64,000 bases of DNA from Actinomycetota bacterium (GCA_030018275.1 JASEGB010000003.1:73600-137599), one strand, 5' to 3'; counted from the stretch's first letter, positions 42,243-53,159 are shown. The notes: generated by a model not told the origin, from the sequence alone. Made by a program: numbers and translations.

Positions 42243-44873
42243 TTGGAGAAGAAAAAGATTATATTAATCGATGGCAACAGTTTAGTCTACCGAGCCTTCT
42301 ATGCTTTACCCACAACTTTGGCTACCTCAGCAGGGCAAATAACAAATGCGGTATATGGATTTTCAAGCATGCTCATCAAGCTGTTGAGGGAGGAAAAGCC
42401 CAACGTTGTTTTGGTGGCCTTTGACAAGGGTATGCCCGCTCGAGTCGCTCAATATGAGGAATATAAAGCCCATCGTCCAGAGACTCCAGATGAATTGAGG
42501 AGTCAGATGCCCTTGGTGAAGGAAGTCCTTGAGGTTCTCAATATCCCCATTTTTGAGATGGAGGGATGTGAAGCCGATGATATTCTGGCTACCCTGGCGA
42601 GGAAGGCGGAGCGGGAAGGACATCAGGTACTAATAGTAACCGCGGACAGAGATGCCTTTCAGCTGGTATCTCCGCGGGTAAAGATCATGACCACCAAAAA
42701 GGGGATTTCCGATATAGTCCTCTACGACCACAAGGCTGTAATCAGCAGATATGGTGTTCCTCCCAAGAGAATTGTCGATTATTTGGCTCTGAAGGGAGAT
42801 TCCTCGGATAACATCCCCGGAGTTCCGGGCATAGGCGAGAAAACAGCTGCCAAGCTCATCCAGGAGTTTGGCGGCTTGGAGAATATCCTTGAGAACGTGG
42901 ATAGAATCCCGGCGAAAAACCGGGAGGCTCTCAAAAATTATGCGGAGCAAGCTAAGCTCAGTAAGCAATTGGCGATTTTAGATTGTGGTGTTCCTATAGA
43001 TGTGGATTTTGACCGCTATCGTTTGGGAGGGTGGGATGAAAGAAGAGTTCGAGAGGTATTTTCTTCATTGGAGTTCAACACCCTGTTGGAGAGGCTTTTA
43101 ACCCAGGAGGTTGCTGCTCCCGCGGAGACTCCTTTAAGGATAGAGGTTAAGATTGTCCTTAATGAAATGGATCTCAAGGATCTCTTGAAACACCTCGATT
43201 CAAGTCGAAGATTCGGATTGGAAATAGTTTCCTCTGGAACTCATCCCATCGACTTAAACCTCACAGGTTTGGCTGTATCCACCGAGGATCAGACCTATTA
43301 CATCCCCTTGGAGGAGAAATTGGGGCAACTTCCAAAAGCTTTGGTCTTTGGCGAACTTAAGCCCTATCTCGAATCCTTAAGAAAGTCAAAGGTTGTCCAC
43401 GATGGAAAAACACTGATACATTGTTTGAGAAACGAAGGCATCAATTTGAATGATCTCTCTTTTGATACCTTAATTGCTGCTTACCTCCTTGATCCGGGAA
43501 GAGAAGTTTATCCTCTTGAGCATCTATGTAGACAATATCTTAGATTGAAGATCGCTGAGGAGGAAACCGATTCCGGGGTTGGGCAAAAAGCTCTCACCAT
43601 TCTAAAGCTACAACCGATACTCGGGAGGGAACTCAAGGAGAGGGAACTCTGGGAACTTTTTGAAGGCATTGAGATGCCGCTCCTCTTCGTCCTTACCCGG
43701 ATGGAGCTCGAAGGAGTGGGAATCGAGATGCAAGTTTTGGAGTCCTTCTCCTCTGAAGTCGAGGATATCATAAAGACTCTAGAGCAAGAAATCTATGATT
43801 TGGCTGGTGAAGAGTTCAACATCAACTCCTCTCAACAATTGGGAACCATTCTCTTTGAGAAATTGAGATTGGAATCCCATCGAAGAACTAAAACGGGTTA
43901 TTCAACGGATTACTCCGTATTGATCAAGCTCGTGGACCAACATCCCATAATCGAAAAGCTCCTACAATATCGCGAGCTATCGAAGTTAAAGTCCACGTAT
44001 ATCGATGCTTTACCCAAACTGGTACATCCGAGAACGAAAAGACTGCATACCACCTTCAGTCAAACGATCACCACAACTGGCAGGCTCACGAGCAGCAATC
44101 CCAATCTTCAGAACATTCCAATCCGAACCGAACTGGGTTTAAGGATAAGAGAAGCCTTTATCCCCACCAGACCATCGGATCAGTTTCTCGTGGCGGATTA
44201 TTCTCAAATCGAGTTAAGAATCCTGGCTCATTTGTCCCAAGACCAGGGTTTACTTCGAGCTTTCAGAGAGAAAAGGGATATTCACCTGGCTACAGCTTGC
44301 GAGGTATTCGGAGTAAGACCCGAAGATGTGGATCCTTTGATGCGGAGGGCCGCCAAGGCAGTGAACTACGGCATTGTGTACGGCATAAGTCCTTATGGTC
44401 TTTCCGAGCAGCTGGGAATATCAAAAGATGAGGCAAAGGCATATATCGATAGATATTTTGAGAGATATCCATCGGTGCGTGAATTCATTGACAAGGTCAT
44501 CGCCGATGCTTATCGTGATGGTTACGTAAAGACTTTGATGAAGAGACGAAGATATCTACCCGAACTCAAGAGCAGCAACTATCGGATCAGGAACTTCGGC
44601 GAAAGGTTAGCGATAAATACCACCATCCAGGGGAGTGCCGCCGACATCATAAAGCTGGCCATGATCCAGTTGGATAGGGAATTTTGCAAGAGGGGACTCT
44701 GCACCCGAATGGTCCTGCAGGTGCACGATGAGTTGATATTCGAAGTGCCGGAGGATGAGAGGAAAGCTGCCCAAAATCTGGTGTGTGAGGTGATGGAAAA
44801 TGCCTATCCCCTGGATGCGAAGTTGAAGGTGGATATATCCATGGGTCCTAACTGGAAAGAGGCGAAGGAATAA
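42243..44873 (+). CDS. polA: DNA polymerase I
   Basis: 876 residues in three domains. Residues 1-290: 5'-3' exonuclease (LIDGNSLVYRAFYALP, EADDILATLAR, ADRDAFQL, KGDSSDNIPGVPGIGEKTA). Residues about 300-470: 3'-5' exonuclease-like domain in which the catalytic DxE is replaced (FGLEIVSSG), so proofreading is probably absent. Residues about 480-876: polymerase, with VADYSQIELRILAHLSQD, RRAAKAVNYGIVYGISPYGLS and VLQVHDELIFEVP. TTG start at 42243 with no strong RBS. It opens the backbone segment whose gene order resembles Actinobacteria. Confidence 0.95.
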   Translation: MEKKKIILIDGNSLVYRAFYALPTTLATSAGQITNAVYGFSSMLIKLLREEKPNVVLVAFDKGMPARVAQYEEYKAHRPETPDELRSQMPLVKEVLEVLNIPIFEMEGCEADDILATLARKAEREGHQVLIVTADRDAFQLVSPRVKIMTTKKGISDIVLYDHKAVISRYGVPPKRIVDYLALKGDSSDNIPGVPGIGEKTAAKLIQEFGGLENILENVDRIPAKNREALKNYAEQAKLSKQLAILDCGVPIDVDFDRYRLGGWDERRVREVFSSLEFNTLLERLLTQEVAAPAETPLRIEVKIVLNEMDLKDLLKHLDSSRRFGLEIVSSGTHPIDLNLTGLAVSTEDQTYYIPLEEKLGQLPKALVFGELKPYLESLRKSKVVHDGKTLIHCLRNEGINLNDLSFDTLIAAYLLDPGREVYPLEHLCRQYLRLKIAEEETDSGVGQKALTILKLQPILGRELKERELWELFEGIEMPLLFVLTRMELEGVGIEMQVLESFSSEVEDIIKTLEQEIYDLAGEEFNINSSQQLGTILFEKLRLESHRRTKTGYSTDYSVLIKLVDQHPIIEKLLQYRELSKLKSTYIDALPKLVHPRTKRLHTTFSQTITTTGRLTSSNPNLQNIPIRTELGLRIREAFIPTRPSDQFLVADYSQIELRILAHLSQDQGLLRAFREKRDIHLATACEVFGVRPEDVDPLMRRAAKAVNYGIVYGISPYGLSEQLGISKDEAKAYIDRYFERYPSVREFIDKVIADAYRDGYVKTLMKRRRYLPELKSSNYRIRNFGERLAINTTIQGSAADIIKLAMIQLDREFCKRGLCTRMVLQVHDELIFEVPEDERKAAQNLVCEVMENAYPLDAKLKVDISMGPNWKEAKE

Positions 44874-44955
44874 CAATTATATTATCATATAGGCAGGAGA
44901 TGCTGAATGTATTGTGGAAGTTTAAGAAAAGAAAATTTAGGGAGGCTTTATAATA

Positions 44956-46251
44956 ATGGAAGATAAAGAAGGTAAGAGAGATAATAGTGTGCGAGGAAGG
45001 AATGAAGAGACAATCCCCGATTATGATCAGACCATAAAGATTTTTGACGAGGGAGATATAGTTTCGGGCAAGGTTGTCAAGGTCGACAGGGATGAGATTT
45101 TAGTGGATATAGGATATAAATCCGAAGGCGTTATCCCCATTCGTGAACTCTCCATAAGACCCAATATTGGTCCTGAGGATATTCAGGTCGGTGAGGAGAT
45201 TGAAGCTTTGGTACTCCAAAAGGAGGATAGTGAAGGGAGACTGATTCTTTCGAAGAAGAGAGCCGACTCCGAGAAGGCCTGGGAGAAAATTGAAAGGATC
45301 TATGAGGAAAGTGGAAGTGTTAAGGGAGAGGTCATCGAGGTTGTTAAGGGTGGATTGATCTTGGATATCGGCTTAAGGGGTTTCCTTCCCGCCTCACTGG
45401 TCGAGCTAAAAAGGGTCAAGGATTTGAATCGGTACGTGGGGCGTGAGCTGGAGTGCAAAATCGTTGAGATGAACAGGACCAGGAATAACGTGGTCTTATC
45501 GAGGAAAGCGGTTCTTGAGGAGGAGCGAAAGTGGGAACGGCAAAAGATTTTATCCAAACTGGAAAAGGGTCAGATCCTTACGGGTAAAATTTCCAGTATC
45601 GTTGATTTTGGAGCCTTTGTTGATTTGGGAGGAGTCGACGGACTCATACATATCTCTGAACTTTCTTGGTCTCATATAGATCATCCCTCTGAGGTGGTTT
45701 CGGTAGGAGACGAGGTAAAAGTTCAGGTTTTGGACATCGACCTCGAGCGCGAGCGTATCTCATTGGGACTTAAACAGACCACCGAGGATCCGTGGAAAAT
45801 CAAGGTTGGCAAGTATTCCGTGGGTGACGTTGTTGAGGGAGTGATCAGCAGGATAGTCCCCTTTGGAGCGTTCTTACAGATGGATGAGGGAGTTGAGGGA
45901 TTAATCCACATATCCGAATTGGCGGAGGAGCGGATTGAGCTTCCCGACCAAGTTGTTAAGATAGGCGATAGAATAAAAGCCAAAATCATTGACATAGATT
46001 TGGAGAGAAGGCGAATCAGTTTAAGCCTCAAGCAACTTGAGGAAGGTAAGGAGAAGAAGGTGCCCGAAAAGACCAAGGAGGCACAGGAAACCGAAGCTGT
46101 TAAAGAAAGCGAAGAAGGCCATGCTCATCAGGTGGAGGAAAACGAGAAACGAAAAACGAAGGATTTTGATGAGGGAGAGACTCCCGAACCATCGCTAGAG
46201 GCAGTTATTGAGGAAATAAAGGAATCCCGTTCTTTAAGGAAGCAACTCTAA
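44956..46251 (+). CDS. rpsA: Ribosomal protein S1 (S1-domain RNA-binding protein)
   Basis: 431 residues with four S1 domains: roughly 30-100 (VVKVDRDEILVDIGYKSEG), 115-185 (VIEVVKGGLILDIGLRGFLP), 200-272 (SSIVDFGAFVDLGGVDGLIH) and 287-357 (SRIVPFGAFLQMDEGVEGLI). A long acidic and lysine-rich tail of about 65 residues follows. The last two domains are the closest to each other, as in Gram-positive S1 proteins. It should help mRNA binding to the 30S subunit. RBS AGGGAGG is 12 bases from the ATG. Confidence 0.92.
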   Translation: MEDKEGKRDNSVRGRNEETIPDYDQTIKIFDEGDIVSGKVVKVDRDEILVDIGYKSEGVIPIRELSIRPNIGPEDIQVGEEIEALVLQKEDSEGRLILSKKRADSEKAWEKIERIYEESGSVKGEVIEVVKGGLILDIGLRGFLPASLVELKRVKDLNRYVGRELECKIVEMNRTRNNVVLSRKAVLEEERKWERQKILSKLEKGQILTGKISSIVDFGAFVDLGGVDGLIHISELSWSHIDHPSEVVSVGDEVKVQVLDIDLERERISLGLKQTTEDPWKIKVGKYSVGDVVEGVISRIVPFGAFLQMDEGVEGLIHISELAEERIELPDQVVKIGDRIKAKIIDIDLERRRISLSLKQLEEGKEKKVPEKTKEAQETEAVKESEEGHAHQVEENEKRKTKDFDEGETPEPSLEAVIEEIKESRSLRKQL

Positions 46252-46450
46252 CTTCCAATATTCTTAAGAATTTTAGAATATTGATTATTGTGTAAGGTGT
46301 AGTTTTTAAATCTTCAGAGCATATGGAATTATGTGGCTACTGGTTCTGGTTGTTCCTTTAAAAGCCAGAACTTTTTTACAAGTAACCTCGATTCCCAATA
46401 TCCTTGAGAATTCTATAGAATGTAATTTTCGTTTGTTGGGATTGGAATTC

Positions 46451-47449
46451 ATGAAATCGAAATTCTTCTCAATCCTCACTTATCGGTCTCCGGTTCTTGG
46501 TTGGATGGGATTGATTTTCTATCTTTCATCTCGACCGATTAGTTTTCCCATACATCCCCTACTTTCTAATACCTTTCACTTTGTTGAGTATGCCATTTTG
46601 ACTTTCTTGTTGCTGATAGCGTTCAAAAATACGACGAATCTTCAATCGACGCTACTTTGCGCGTGGGCCATGAGCATCTCCATCGGTTATGGTATCCTCG
46701 ATGAGATACACCAGATTTTCGTGCCCACTCGTATCTTCAGCCTTTGGGATGTGGTAATGGATTCCCTGGCTGCTTTAGTAGTCGCCCTCCTGGCCAGAGG
46801 GATTTTACTCTCCACTTCATCGGCGATGACGGGAGGAAAAGGGATGAAAGTCATCGGTGTCACGGGAGGAATTGCTACTGGCAAAAGCACGGTAGCTAAA
46901 TTATTAGTTAGCAGAGGAGCGAAGGTCATCGATGCAGATCAAATTTCTCGTGAAGTGATGGCACCCAAATCCGAGGTTTGGGAAAAGATCGTCTCGTACT
47001 TCGGCGAGGAAATACTTTTGCAGGATGGGAGCATCGATAGAAAAAAGTTAGCAAAAATCGTTTTCTCCGATCCACAAGAACTCGAAGTCTTAAACCGCTT
47101 AACTCATCCCACCATCATCAAAGTTATCGAGGATAGACTGGAGGAACTCAAACGGACTCGATGGGATCAAGTCATAGTCTTCGACTGTCCTCTTCTCATA
47201 GAGGCTCAGCTCCTTCCTTTGGTAGATGAAGTGGTTGTGGTGACCACCAAGGAGGAAACGCAGATCAAACGCCTTGAGGAAAAAGGTCTCTCAGCTGAGG
47301 AGGCTCGTGCAAGGATGCGAGCTCAAATCCCCCAGGAGCAACGGATTAAGTTCGCGGATTACATCGTTGAGAATGACGGGACTCTTGATGAGCTTCGCGA
47401 GAAGGTTGATGAGCTTTGGGAAGCTATCAAAGCTGACCAAAAATCGTAG
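46451..47449 (+). CDS. coaE: VanZ-like domain fused to dephospho-CoA kinase
   Basis: One open frame joins two usually separate proteins. Residues 1-120 are VanZ-like with three to four membrane segments (SPVLGWMGLIFYLSSRP, NTFHFVEYAILTFLLLIAF, GILDEIHQIFVPTR). After a linker comes dephospho-CoA kinase, starting MKVIGVTGGIATGKSTVAKL (Walker A) with KVIDADQISREV, LTHPTIIKVIE and VIVFDCPLLIEA. An internal ATG at 46844 has the RBS GACGGGAGGAAAAG, so CoaE may also be made alone. No stop codon separates the two parts. An ATG at 46331 is a less likely start for the frame. CoaE catalyses the last step of CoA synthesis. Confidence 0.85.
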   Translation: MKSKFFSILTYRSPVLGWMGLIFYLSSRPISFPIHPLLSNTFHFVEYAILTFLLLIAFKNTTNLQSTLLCAWAMSISIGYGILDEIHQIFVPTRIFSLWDVVMDSLAALVVALLARGILLSTSSAMTGGKGMKVIGVTGGIATGKSTVAKLLVSRGAKVIDADQISREVMAPKSEVWEKIVSYFGEEILLQDGSIDRKKLAKIVFSDPQELEVLNRLTHPTIIKVIEDRLEELKRTRWDQVIVFDCPLLIEAQLLPLVDEVVVVTTKEETQIKRLEEKGLSAEEARARMRAQIPQEQRIKFADYIVENDGTLDELREKVDELWEAIKADQKS

Positions 47450-47450
47450 C

Positions 47451-47501
47451 GCGGGGGCTTGTCCCCCGCATGTCTACTTTGGGCGGGGATAAACCCCGCC
47501 C
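47451..47501. repeat. Double GC-rich hairpin (REP/BIME-like) after coaE
   Basis: GCGGGGG-CTTGT-CCCCCGC at 47451-47469 and GGGCGGGG-ATAAA-CCCCGCCC at 47481-47501. It begins just after the coaE stop, and could also terminate transcription, though no T-run follows. Beyond it, to 47600, lie short-period repeats such as CCCATGTCCCTTGTCCATG. Confidence 0.75.
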
Positions 47502-47636
47502 CTACAAATTAAATATCTTTTGTCCCATGTCCCTTGTCCATGTCCTTGATCCTTCACTCTTGACCCATAACCCATGTCTTCTCCCATATCCCAATAAATT
47601 TGCAGCAAATTCTCCCCGGTTGTTTTAAAATAATAG

Positions 47637-49706
47637 ATGTTGGAGCTCTTTGACCTAGACTCATTGAATGAGGTGCAAAGGATGACGGACTGTCCAGGGA
47701 GGTTCAAGTTACAAGCTCCTTATGAGCCCAAGGGGGATCAACCGAAGGCGATAAAGCAACTCATCGAGGGTTGCAAGAAAGGTTATCGCTATCAGACATT
47801 GCTTGGGGTGACCGGATCGGGCAAAACCTTCAGTATGGCAAAGGTAATTGAGGGGATACAGAAACCAACCTTGGTTATTTCTCCCAACAAGACTTTGGCC
47901 GCTCAGCTTTGCAGCGAGTTTAGAGAATTCTTCCCCGAAAATGCCGTGGAGTATTTCGTAAGTTATTATGATTACTACCAACCTGAAGCTTATCTTCCTC
48001 AAACCGATACATACATCGAGAAGGATGCTTCCATCAATGAGGAAATTGACAGACTGAGACACGCAGCTACCTCAGCCCTATTTTCTCGCAGAGACGTTGT
48101 CATCGTGGCTAGTGTATCCTGCATTTATAACCTCGGCTCCCCGGAGGATTATCTGGCAAAGGTGATCTTCCTGGAGAGTGGCAAAGAATACGACAGAGAT
48201 GAGATCCTTAGAAGATTGGTTGAGGTGAAGTATCAGCGAAACGACATCGATTTCTCGCGAGGTAGATTCAGGGTGAGGGGGGATGTCATTGAAATCTTCC
48301 CCGCTTATGAGGAGAAGGCATTAAGGATCGAGATGTTTGGTGACGAATTGGAAAGGATCATAGAGGTAGACCCCTTGACTGGAGAGATAACCAATGAATA
48401 TGAGAAGGTAGCCATTTATCCAGCCACTCACTTTGTGACCATCGATGATAAGTTGGAACGAGCTCTTGTGTCCATCGAGAAGGAACTCAAATGGAAATTG
48501 AGACAACTCGAAGCTCAGGGGAAGCTCCTGGAGGCCCAGCGCCTGAGGATGCGCACCAAATATGATCTGGAGATGCTCAGAGAGGTCGGTTATTGCACTG
48601 GAATCGAGAACTATTCAAGACATTTTTCGGGCAAAGCCCCCGGCGAACCACCCGATACCCTGCTCGATTACTTCCCGAATGATTTTTTGGTATTCATCGA
48701 CGAGTCTCATATCACCGTACCTCAAATTCACGGGATGTACGAGGGTGATCATTCCAGAAAAGAAGCTCTGGTCGAGTACGGTTTCAGGCTTCCGTCAGCC
48801 TTTGATAATCGTCCCTTGACCTTCGATGAATTCATCACCAGGGTTCCACAAGTCATATTCGTCAGTGCCACTCCAGGTGACTATGAGCTCTCGGTGAGCA
48901 GTCAGGTCGTGGAGCAGATCATCCGTCCCACGGGGCTCGTCGATCCCGAAGTGGTCGTCCGACCTGCCGAGGAACAAATCGATGATCTAATAAATGAGAT
49001 AAAGAAAAGGGTTACAAAGAACGAGAGGGTACTGGTGACCACCTTGACCAAGAAGATGGCCGAGGATTTGACGGACTATCTCATAGAGATGGGATCCCGC
49101 GTCAGATACCTCCATTCGGATATTGAAACTTTGGAGAGGGTGGGGATCTTAACCGATTTAAGATTGGGCAAGTTCGATGTCCTTGTGGGAATAAATCTCC
49201 TCAGGGAGGGTTTGGATTTACCGGAAGTATCCTTGGTGGCAATCTTGGATGCGGATAAGGAGGGCTTCCTGCGTTCGGAGAGGTCGCTCATTCAGATCAT
49301 CGGTCGAGCCGCTCGAAATGTCAGTGGACAGGTCATTCTGTACGCGAATGAAGTCACGGAATCCATGCAAAAGGCTTTAAACGAAACCAATCGCAGAAGA
49401 AGACTTCAGATGGAGTACAATCGAAAACACGGCATTGAACCGGAGACCATCAGGAAGGCGATCACCGATATCTTACAGGCGGCGAGGATTTCTGAGTCAC
49501 CGAAGCTATATAAATATAGGCGAAGGTATCAAGAGGAAATCTTATCGATGCCCAAGGATGAGATCGAGCGTTTGATTCACAGCCTGGAGGAGGAGATGAG
49601 AGCAGCTGCCGAGGAATTGAATTTTGAGCAGGCAATCGAGCTCAGAGATCAGATAATGGAGTTAAGGAAGGAACTCGAAATAATGAATGCGAGGAGAAAA
49701 GCCTAA
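47637..49706 (+). CDS. uvrB: Excinuclease ABC subunit B
   Basis: Damage-verifying helicase-like subunit of nucleotide excision repair, up to 689 residues. Walker [14 protein letters not shown], the beta-hairpin region [20 protein letters not shown], helicase motifs IDESH and [18 protein letters not shown] with [10 protein letters not shown], and a C-terminal UVR motif ([21 protein letters not shown]). Start is ambiguous: ATG at 47637 would be leaderless behind TAAAAT, whereas ATG at 47682 has GAGGTGCAAAGG and fits the family N-terminus ([10 protein letters not shown]) better. Confidence 0.95.
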   Translation: MLELFDLDSLNEVQRMTDCPGRFKLQAPYEPKGDQPKAIKQLIEGCKKGYRYQTLLGVTGSGKTFSMAKVIEGIQKPTLVISPNKTLAAQLCSEFREFFPENAVEYFVSYYDYYQPEAYLPQTDTYIEKDASINEEIDRLRHAATSALFSRRDVVIVASVSCIYNLGSPEDYLAKVIFLESGKEYDRDEILRRLVEVKYQRNDIDFSRGRFRVRGDVIEIFPAYEEKALRIEMFGDELERIIEVDPLTGEITNEYEKVAIYPATHFVTIDDKLERALVSIEKELKWKLRQLEAQGKLLEAQRLRMRTKYDLEMLREVGYCTGIENYSRHFSGKAPGEPPDTLLDYFPNDFLVFIDESHITVPQIHGMYEGDHSRKEALVEYGFRLPSAFDNRPLTFDEFITRVPQVIFVSATPGDYELSVSSQVVEQIIRPTGLVDPEVVVRPAEEQIDDLINEIKKRVTKNERVLVTTLTKKMAEDLTDYLIEMGSRVRYLHSDIETLERVGILTDLRLGKFDVLVGINLLREGLDLPEVSLVAILDADKEGFLRSERSLIQIIGRAARNVSGQVILYANEVTESMQKALNETNRRRRLQMEYNRKHGIEPETIRKAITDILQAARISESPKLYKYRRRYQEEILSMPKDEIERLIHSLEEEMRAAAEELNFEQAIELRDQIMELRKELEIMNARRKA

Positions 49707-49760
49707 TCACATTACCGCCATTTTTCTTTGGTTTATACATGCATTGATGGTGCGGCGGCA

Positions 49761-49952
49761 ATGCGGATAGTATGGGGAGGATTTCTCTGGACGGAGCCCA
49801 AATTTAAAACGACTGTATTTATCCTATTAATTACCCTCGCTGCTTATTTGTTTTCAATGGTTGTTGCGAAACCCAAGATTGTTTCGGTACTAAATGTGGG
49901 AATTGCACCTTTGGTGGTCATTTTTATAACATTTTTTCATTTGTTATCATAA
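49761..49952 (+). CDS. Small membrane protein of unknown function
   Basis: A short protein with two hydrophobic segments (TTVFILLITLAAYLFSMVV and LNVGIAPLVVIFITFFHLL) between uvrB and uvrA. An upstream ATG-free extension to 49728 is possible; the ATG at 49761 (MRIVWGG) is chosen. No family recognised, no clear RBS. Actinobacteria often have small membrane genes near uvrB, which is the only support from context. Confidence 0.45.
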   Translation: MRIVWGGFLWTEPKFKTTVFILLITLAAYLFSMVVAKPKIVSVLNVGIAPLVVIFITFFHLLS

Positions 49953-49983
49953 AAGGAGATAAATTTATAAAGAGTTGAGAAGA

Positions 49984-52893
49984 ATGGCTGACAAAATTAT
50001 CATTCGAGGCGCAAGGGAACATAATTTAAAGAACATAAATGTCGAACTCCCCAGGGATGAATTCATCGTGATGACCGGAATTTCCGGATCTGGGAAGTCG
50101 TCTCTAGCCATCGATACCATCTATGCGGAGGGGCAAAGGCGTTATGTGGAATCCTTATCCGCCTACGCCAGGCAATTTTTGGGTCAGATGGAGAAACCCG
50201 ATGTGGAATTAATCGAGGGGCTTTCCCCAGCCATCTGTATCGATCAAAAATCCGCTCCCAAAAATCCTCGTTCCACTGTGGGAACGATCACCGAAATCTA
50301 TGATTATCTGCGTCTTTTGTATGCCAGAATCGGGACGCCCCATTGCCCAAATTGTGGAAGGGAAATCGCTCAACAGAGTTCCCAGCAGATAATCGAGCAG
50401 ATAAGCACCCTTCCATCGGGAACCAAGTTTCAGATCTTGGCCCCTGTGGTGAGGGGGAGGAAGGGTGAATATAGAGAATTGCTTGAGAGGTTGAGAAAGG
50501 AAGGCTTTGCCCGGGTCCAAATAGATGGGAGGATTTATGGACTCGATGAGGACATAAGATTGGACAGGGATGTCCGCCACAATATCGATGTAGTCGTCGA
50601 CCGATTGATAATGAAGGAGGGAGTCGAAAGAAGGCTGGCGGACTCCATCGAGACCGCTTTAAACCTGGCCGATGGGATCGTAGCCATAGAGATCATCGAT
50701 GGTGAGAGACTTGCCTACCGGACGGGCAGGCCATGTCTGCCCACAGGCAGGCAGGACTTCAGCACCCATTTTGCTTGCATCGATTGTGGGATAAGCTTTG
50801 AGGAGCTTTCCCCCAGGATGTTCTCGTTCAATAGTCCCTATGGTGCCTGTAGCTATTGTGGTGGATTGGGCACGAAGATGGAAGTAGATCCCGATTTGGT
50901 GGTTCCCAATCCCGATTTATCCTTACGCGAAGGTGCTGTAGCTCCTTTCTATCACACCAGGGTGGATTTTTATCCCAAGATAATTAGAGCGGTGGCTGAA
51001 CAGTATGGAATCAATATGGATACCCCCTGGAGGGATTTGGAGGATTGGCAGAAGCAGATCCTCATGTATGGTACAGGCGACGAGCAGGTCTATGTGAGAT
51101 ACCGGAGTCTCACGGGCAGGATTAGAAGCTATTATACTTCCTTCTCTGGGGTCGTCCCCAATCTCAACCGACGCTATAGAGAAGCCGAATCGGATTACGC
51201 TCGGGAGAAGATTGAACAATATATGAGCGTAAGCTCCTGTCCTCAGTGCAAAGGAGCGAGACTCAAACTAGAGAGTCTGGCAGTGACCGTCGGTGGACTG
51301 AACATATATGAATTCTCGCAGATGTGCGCCAAGGAGGCTTTGAAGTTCACCGAGAAGCTCAAAGCGAGTTTGAGTCCAAGGCAGATGCTGATCGCACAAC
51401 GGATCATCAAGGAAATTCAGAATCGACTGAAATTCATGATAGATGTTGGATTGGATTATCTCACACTGGATAGATCTGCGGCAACTCTGGCCGGTGGTGA
51501 AGCTCAGCGCATCAGGCTGGCTACTCAGATCGGATCGGGACTCGCAGGTGTCCTTTATATTCTCGACGAACCGAGTATAGGGCTCCATCAGAGGGATAAC
51601 AGGCGTCTAATAGAATCCCTTAAGAGATTGAGGGATCTTGGAAATACCATAATCGTGGTCGAGCACGATGAAACCACCATAAGGAGTGCCGATTTCATCG
51701 TGGATATCGGACCGGGAGCTGGAGAGCACGGTGGGAGAATCGTGGTCACCGGTGGAGTCGAGGATTTAATCCGATGTCCTCAATCGATAACCGGAAAGTA
51801 TTTGAGCGGGGAAAGAAAGATTCCATTGCCCCCCGTTCGGAGAAAAGCAAAGGGTAAGTATCTGACCATTAAAGGTGCGAGTGAGCATAATCTTAAAGAT
51901 ATCGATGTCCCCATTCCCTTGGGACTCTTCGTGTGCAATACAGGCGTTTCCGGTTCCGGCAAGAGCACGCTGGTCTCAGATGTTTTGTACAGGAGCTTGG
52001 CAGCGAAACTATATAAGTCGAGGGAAAAACCCGGTAAGCACGAGGGCGTAGAGGGTCTTGAATACATCGATAAAGTGATAAATATAGACCAATCTCCCAT
52101 CGGAAGGACACCTCGCTCCAACCCGGCCACCTATGTGAAGGTTTTTGATGATATCCGACGTGTCTTCGCTGAGGTACCTGAGGCGAAAATAAGGGGATAC
52201 AAGCCCGGGAGATTCAGTTTTAACGTCAGGGGTGGGCGTTGTGACGCCTGCCAGGGTGATGGAACGATAAAAATAGAGATGCATTTCTTACCTGATATTT
52301 ACATCCCCTGCGAGGTGTGTAAAGGAAAGCGCTATAATAGAGAGACCTTAGAGGTAAAATTCAAGGGAAAGACCATCGCCGACGTTTTGAACATGTCCGT
52401 TGAGGAGGCCTTGAAGTTCCTTGAAAATATTCCCAATATCAGAAGGCGCCTTCAAACCCTCTACGATGTGGGTTTGGGTTACATCAAACTCGGTCAGCCC
52501 GCTCCCACCCTATCCGGTGGTGAAGCTCAGAGGGTGAAGCTCGCCGCCGAACTTTCAAAAAAGGCAACTGGAAGAACCTTGTACATTTTGGATGAACCGA
52601 CCACAGGTCTGCACTTCGCCGATATCGAAAAATTATTGGATGTTTTGAACCGCCTTGTCGATCAGGGAAATACCGTTCTGGTCATAGAGCATAATCTGGA
52701 TGTAATAAAGACCGCGGATTACATAATCGATTTGGGACCCGAGGGTGGCGAAGAGGGAGGCTATGTGATCGCTTCGGGTACACCCGAGGAGATAATGGAA
52801 AATCCTAGGTCTTACACCGGTCGGTTCTTGAAACTTGCTTTGGAGCCAGTGGCCGCCATGCCGTGCCTGAAAGGATATAAATTCGGAGGATGA
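49984..52893 (+). CDS. uvrA: Excinuclease ABC subunit A
   Basis: DNA-damage-recognising ATPase with two ABC modules, about 970 residues. First Walker [16 protein letters not shown], second [17 protein letters not shown]; signatures [15 protein letters not shown] and [16 protein letters not shown]. Zinc modules: [34 protein letters not shown] and CEVCKGKR. The start at 49984 gives the standard [18 protein letters not shown]. Oddity: between YRTG and [11 protein letters not shown] an inserted palindrome adds [10 protein letters not shown]. UvrA acts with UvrB and UvrC, whose genes flank it. Confidence 0.96.
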   Translation: MADKIIIRGAREHNLKNINVELPRDEFIVMTGISGSGKSSLAIDTIYAEGQRRYVESLSAYARQFLGQMEKPDVELIEGLSPAICIDQKSAPKNPRSTVGTITEIYDYLRLLYARIGTPHCPNCGREIAQQSSQQIIEQISTLPSGTKFQILAPVVRGRKGEYRELLERLRKEGFARVQIDGRIYGLDEDIRLDRDVRHNIDVVVDRLIMKEGVERRLADSIETALNLADGIVAIEIIDGERLAYRTGRPCLPTGRQDFSTHFACIDCGISFEELSPRMFSFNSPYGACSYCGGLGTKMEVDPDLVVPNPDLSLREGAVAPFYHTRVDFYPKIIRAVAEQYGINMDTPWRDLEDWQKQILMYGTGDEQVYVRYRSLTGRIRSYYTSFSGVVPNLNRRYREAESDYAREKIEQYMSVSSCPQCKGARLKLESLAVTVGGLNIYEFSQMCAKEALKFTEKLKASLSPRQMLIAQRIIKEIQNRLKFMIDVGLDYLTLDRSAATLAGGEAQRIRLATQIGSGLAGVLYILDEPSIGLHQRDNRRLIESLKRLRDLGNTIIVVEHDETTIRSADFIVDIGPGAGEHGGRIVVTGGVEDLIRCPQSITGKYLSGERKIPLPPVRRKAKGKYLTIKGASEHNLKDIDVPIPLGLFVCNTGVSGSGKSTLVSDVLYRSLAAKLYKSREKPGKHEGVEGLEYIDKVINIDQSPIGRTPRSNPATYVKVFDDIRRVFAEVPEAKIRGYKPGRFSFNVRGGRCDACQGDGTIKIEMHFLPDIYIPCEVCKGKRYNRETLEVKFKGKTIADVLNMSVEEALKFLENIPNIRRRLQTLYDVGLGYIKLGQPAPTLSGGEAQRVKLAAELSKKATGRTLYILDEPTTGLHFADIEKLLDVLNRLVDQGNTVLVIEHNLDVIKTADYIIDLGPEGGEEGGYVIASGTPEEIMENPRSYTGRFLKLALEPVAAMPCLKGYKFGG
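50721..50755. repeat. Palindromic element inserted in frame in uvrA
   Basis: GGGCAGGCCATGTCTGCC followed by CACAGGCAGGCAGG, encoding RPCLPTGRQ. Normal UvrA passes directly from the adenine-binding part to the zinc module here. It is related to the palindromes at 14278, 33173 and 38724. Confidence 0.8.
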
Positions 52894-52896
52894 AAA

Positions 52897-53155
52897 ATGG
52901 ATACTATTCAAAAATTTCAAGATTTACTCAGAAAGTTGTTTCAGTTTGAGGCATCGGATTTAGATAGAATATAAGGATAACTGGACTGAGGAGGATTTAA
53001 AAAGGGATAAGGAGTTCATCATCAAAGAACTCGAACCTTGGACACCACATATTGTTTATGTCAATGGCCAGAGTGTCCTAACGCCTAAACTTGAAGACCA
53101 TACAGTAGAAATCCACTATATTGAACCAGAGTTTAAAAAACTGATGGAAGGTTAG
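52897..53155 (+). pseudogene. Type III modification methylase, internal deletion
   Basis: The ATG at 52897 opens MDTIQKFQDLLRKLFQFEAS, the typical N-terminus of Mod subunits of type III restriction systems, which stops after 25 residues. A second frame then reads WTEEDLKRDKEFIIKELEP and HTVEIHYIEPEF, ending at 53155, which looks like the C-terminus of the same kind of protein. The catalytic methylase core has been deleted. It begins right after uvrA. Confidence 0.7.
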
Positions 53156-53159
53156 GAAT

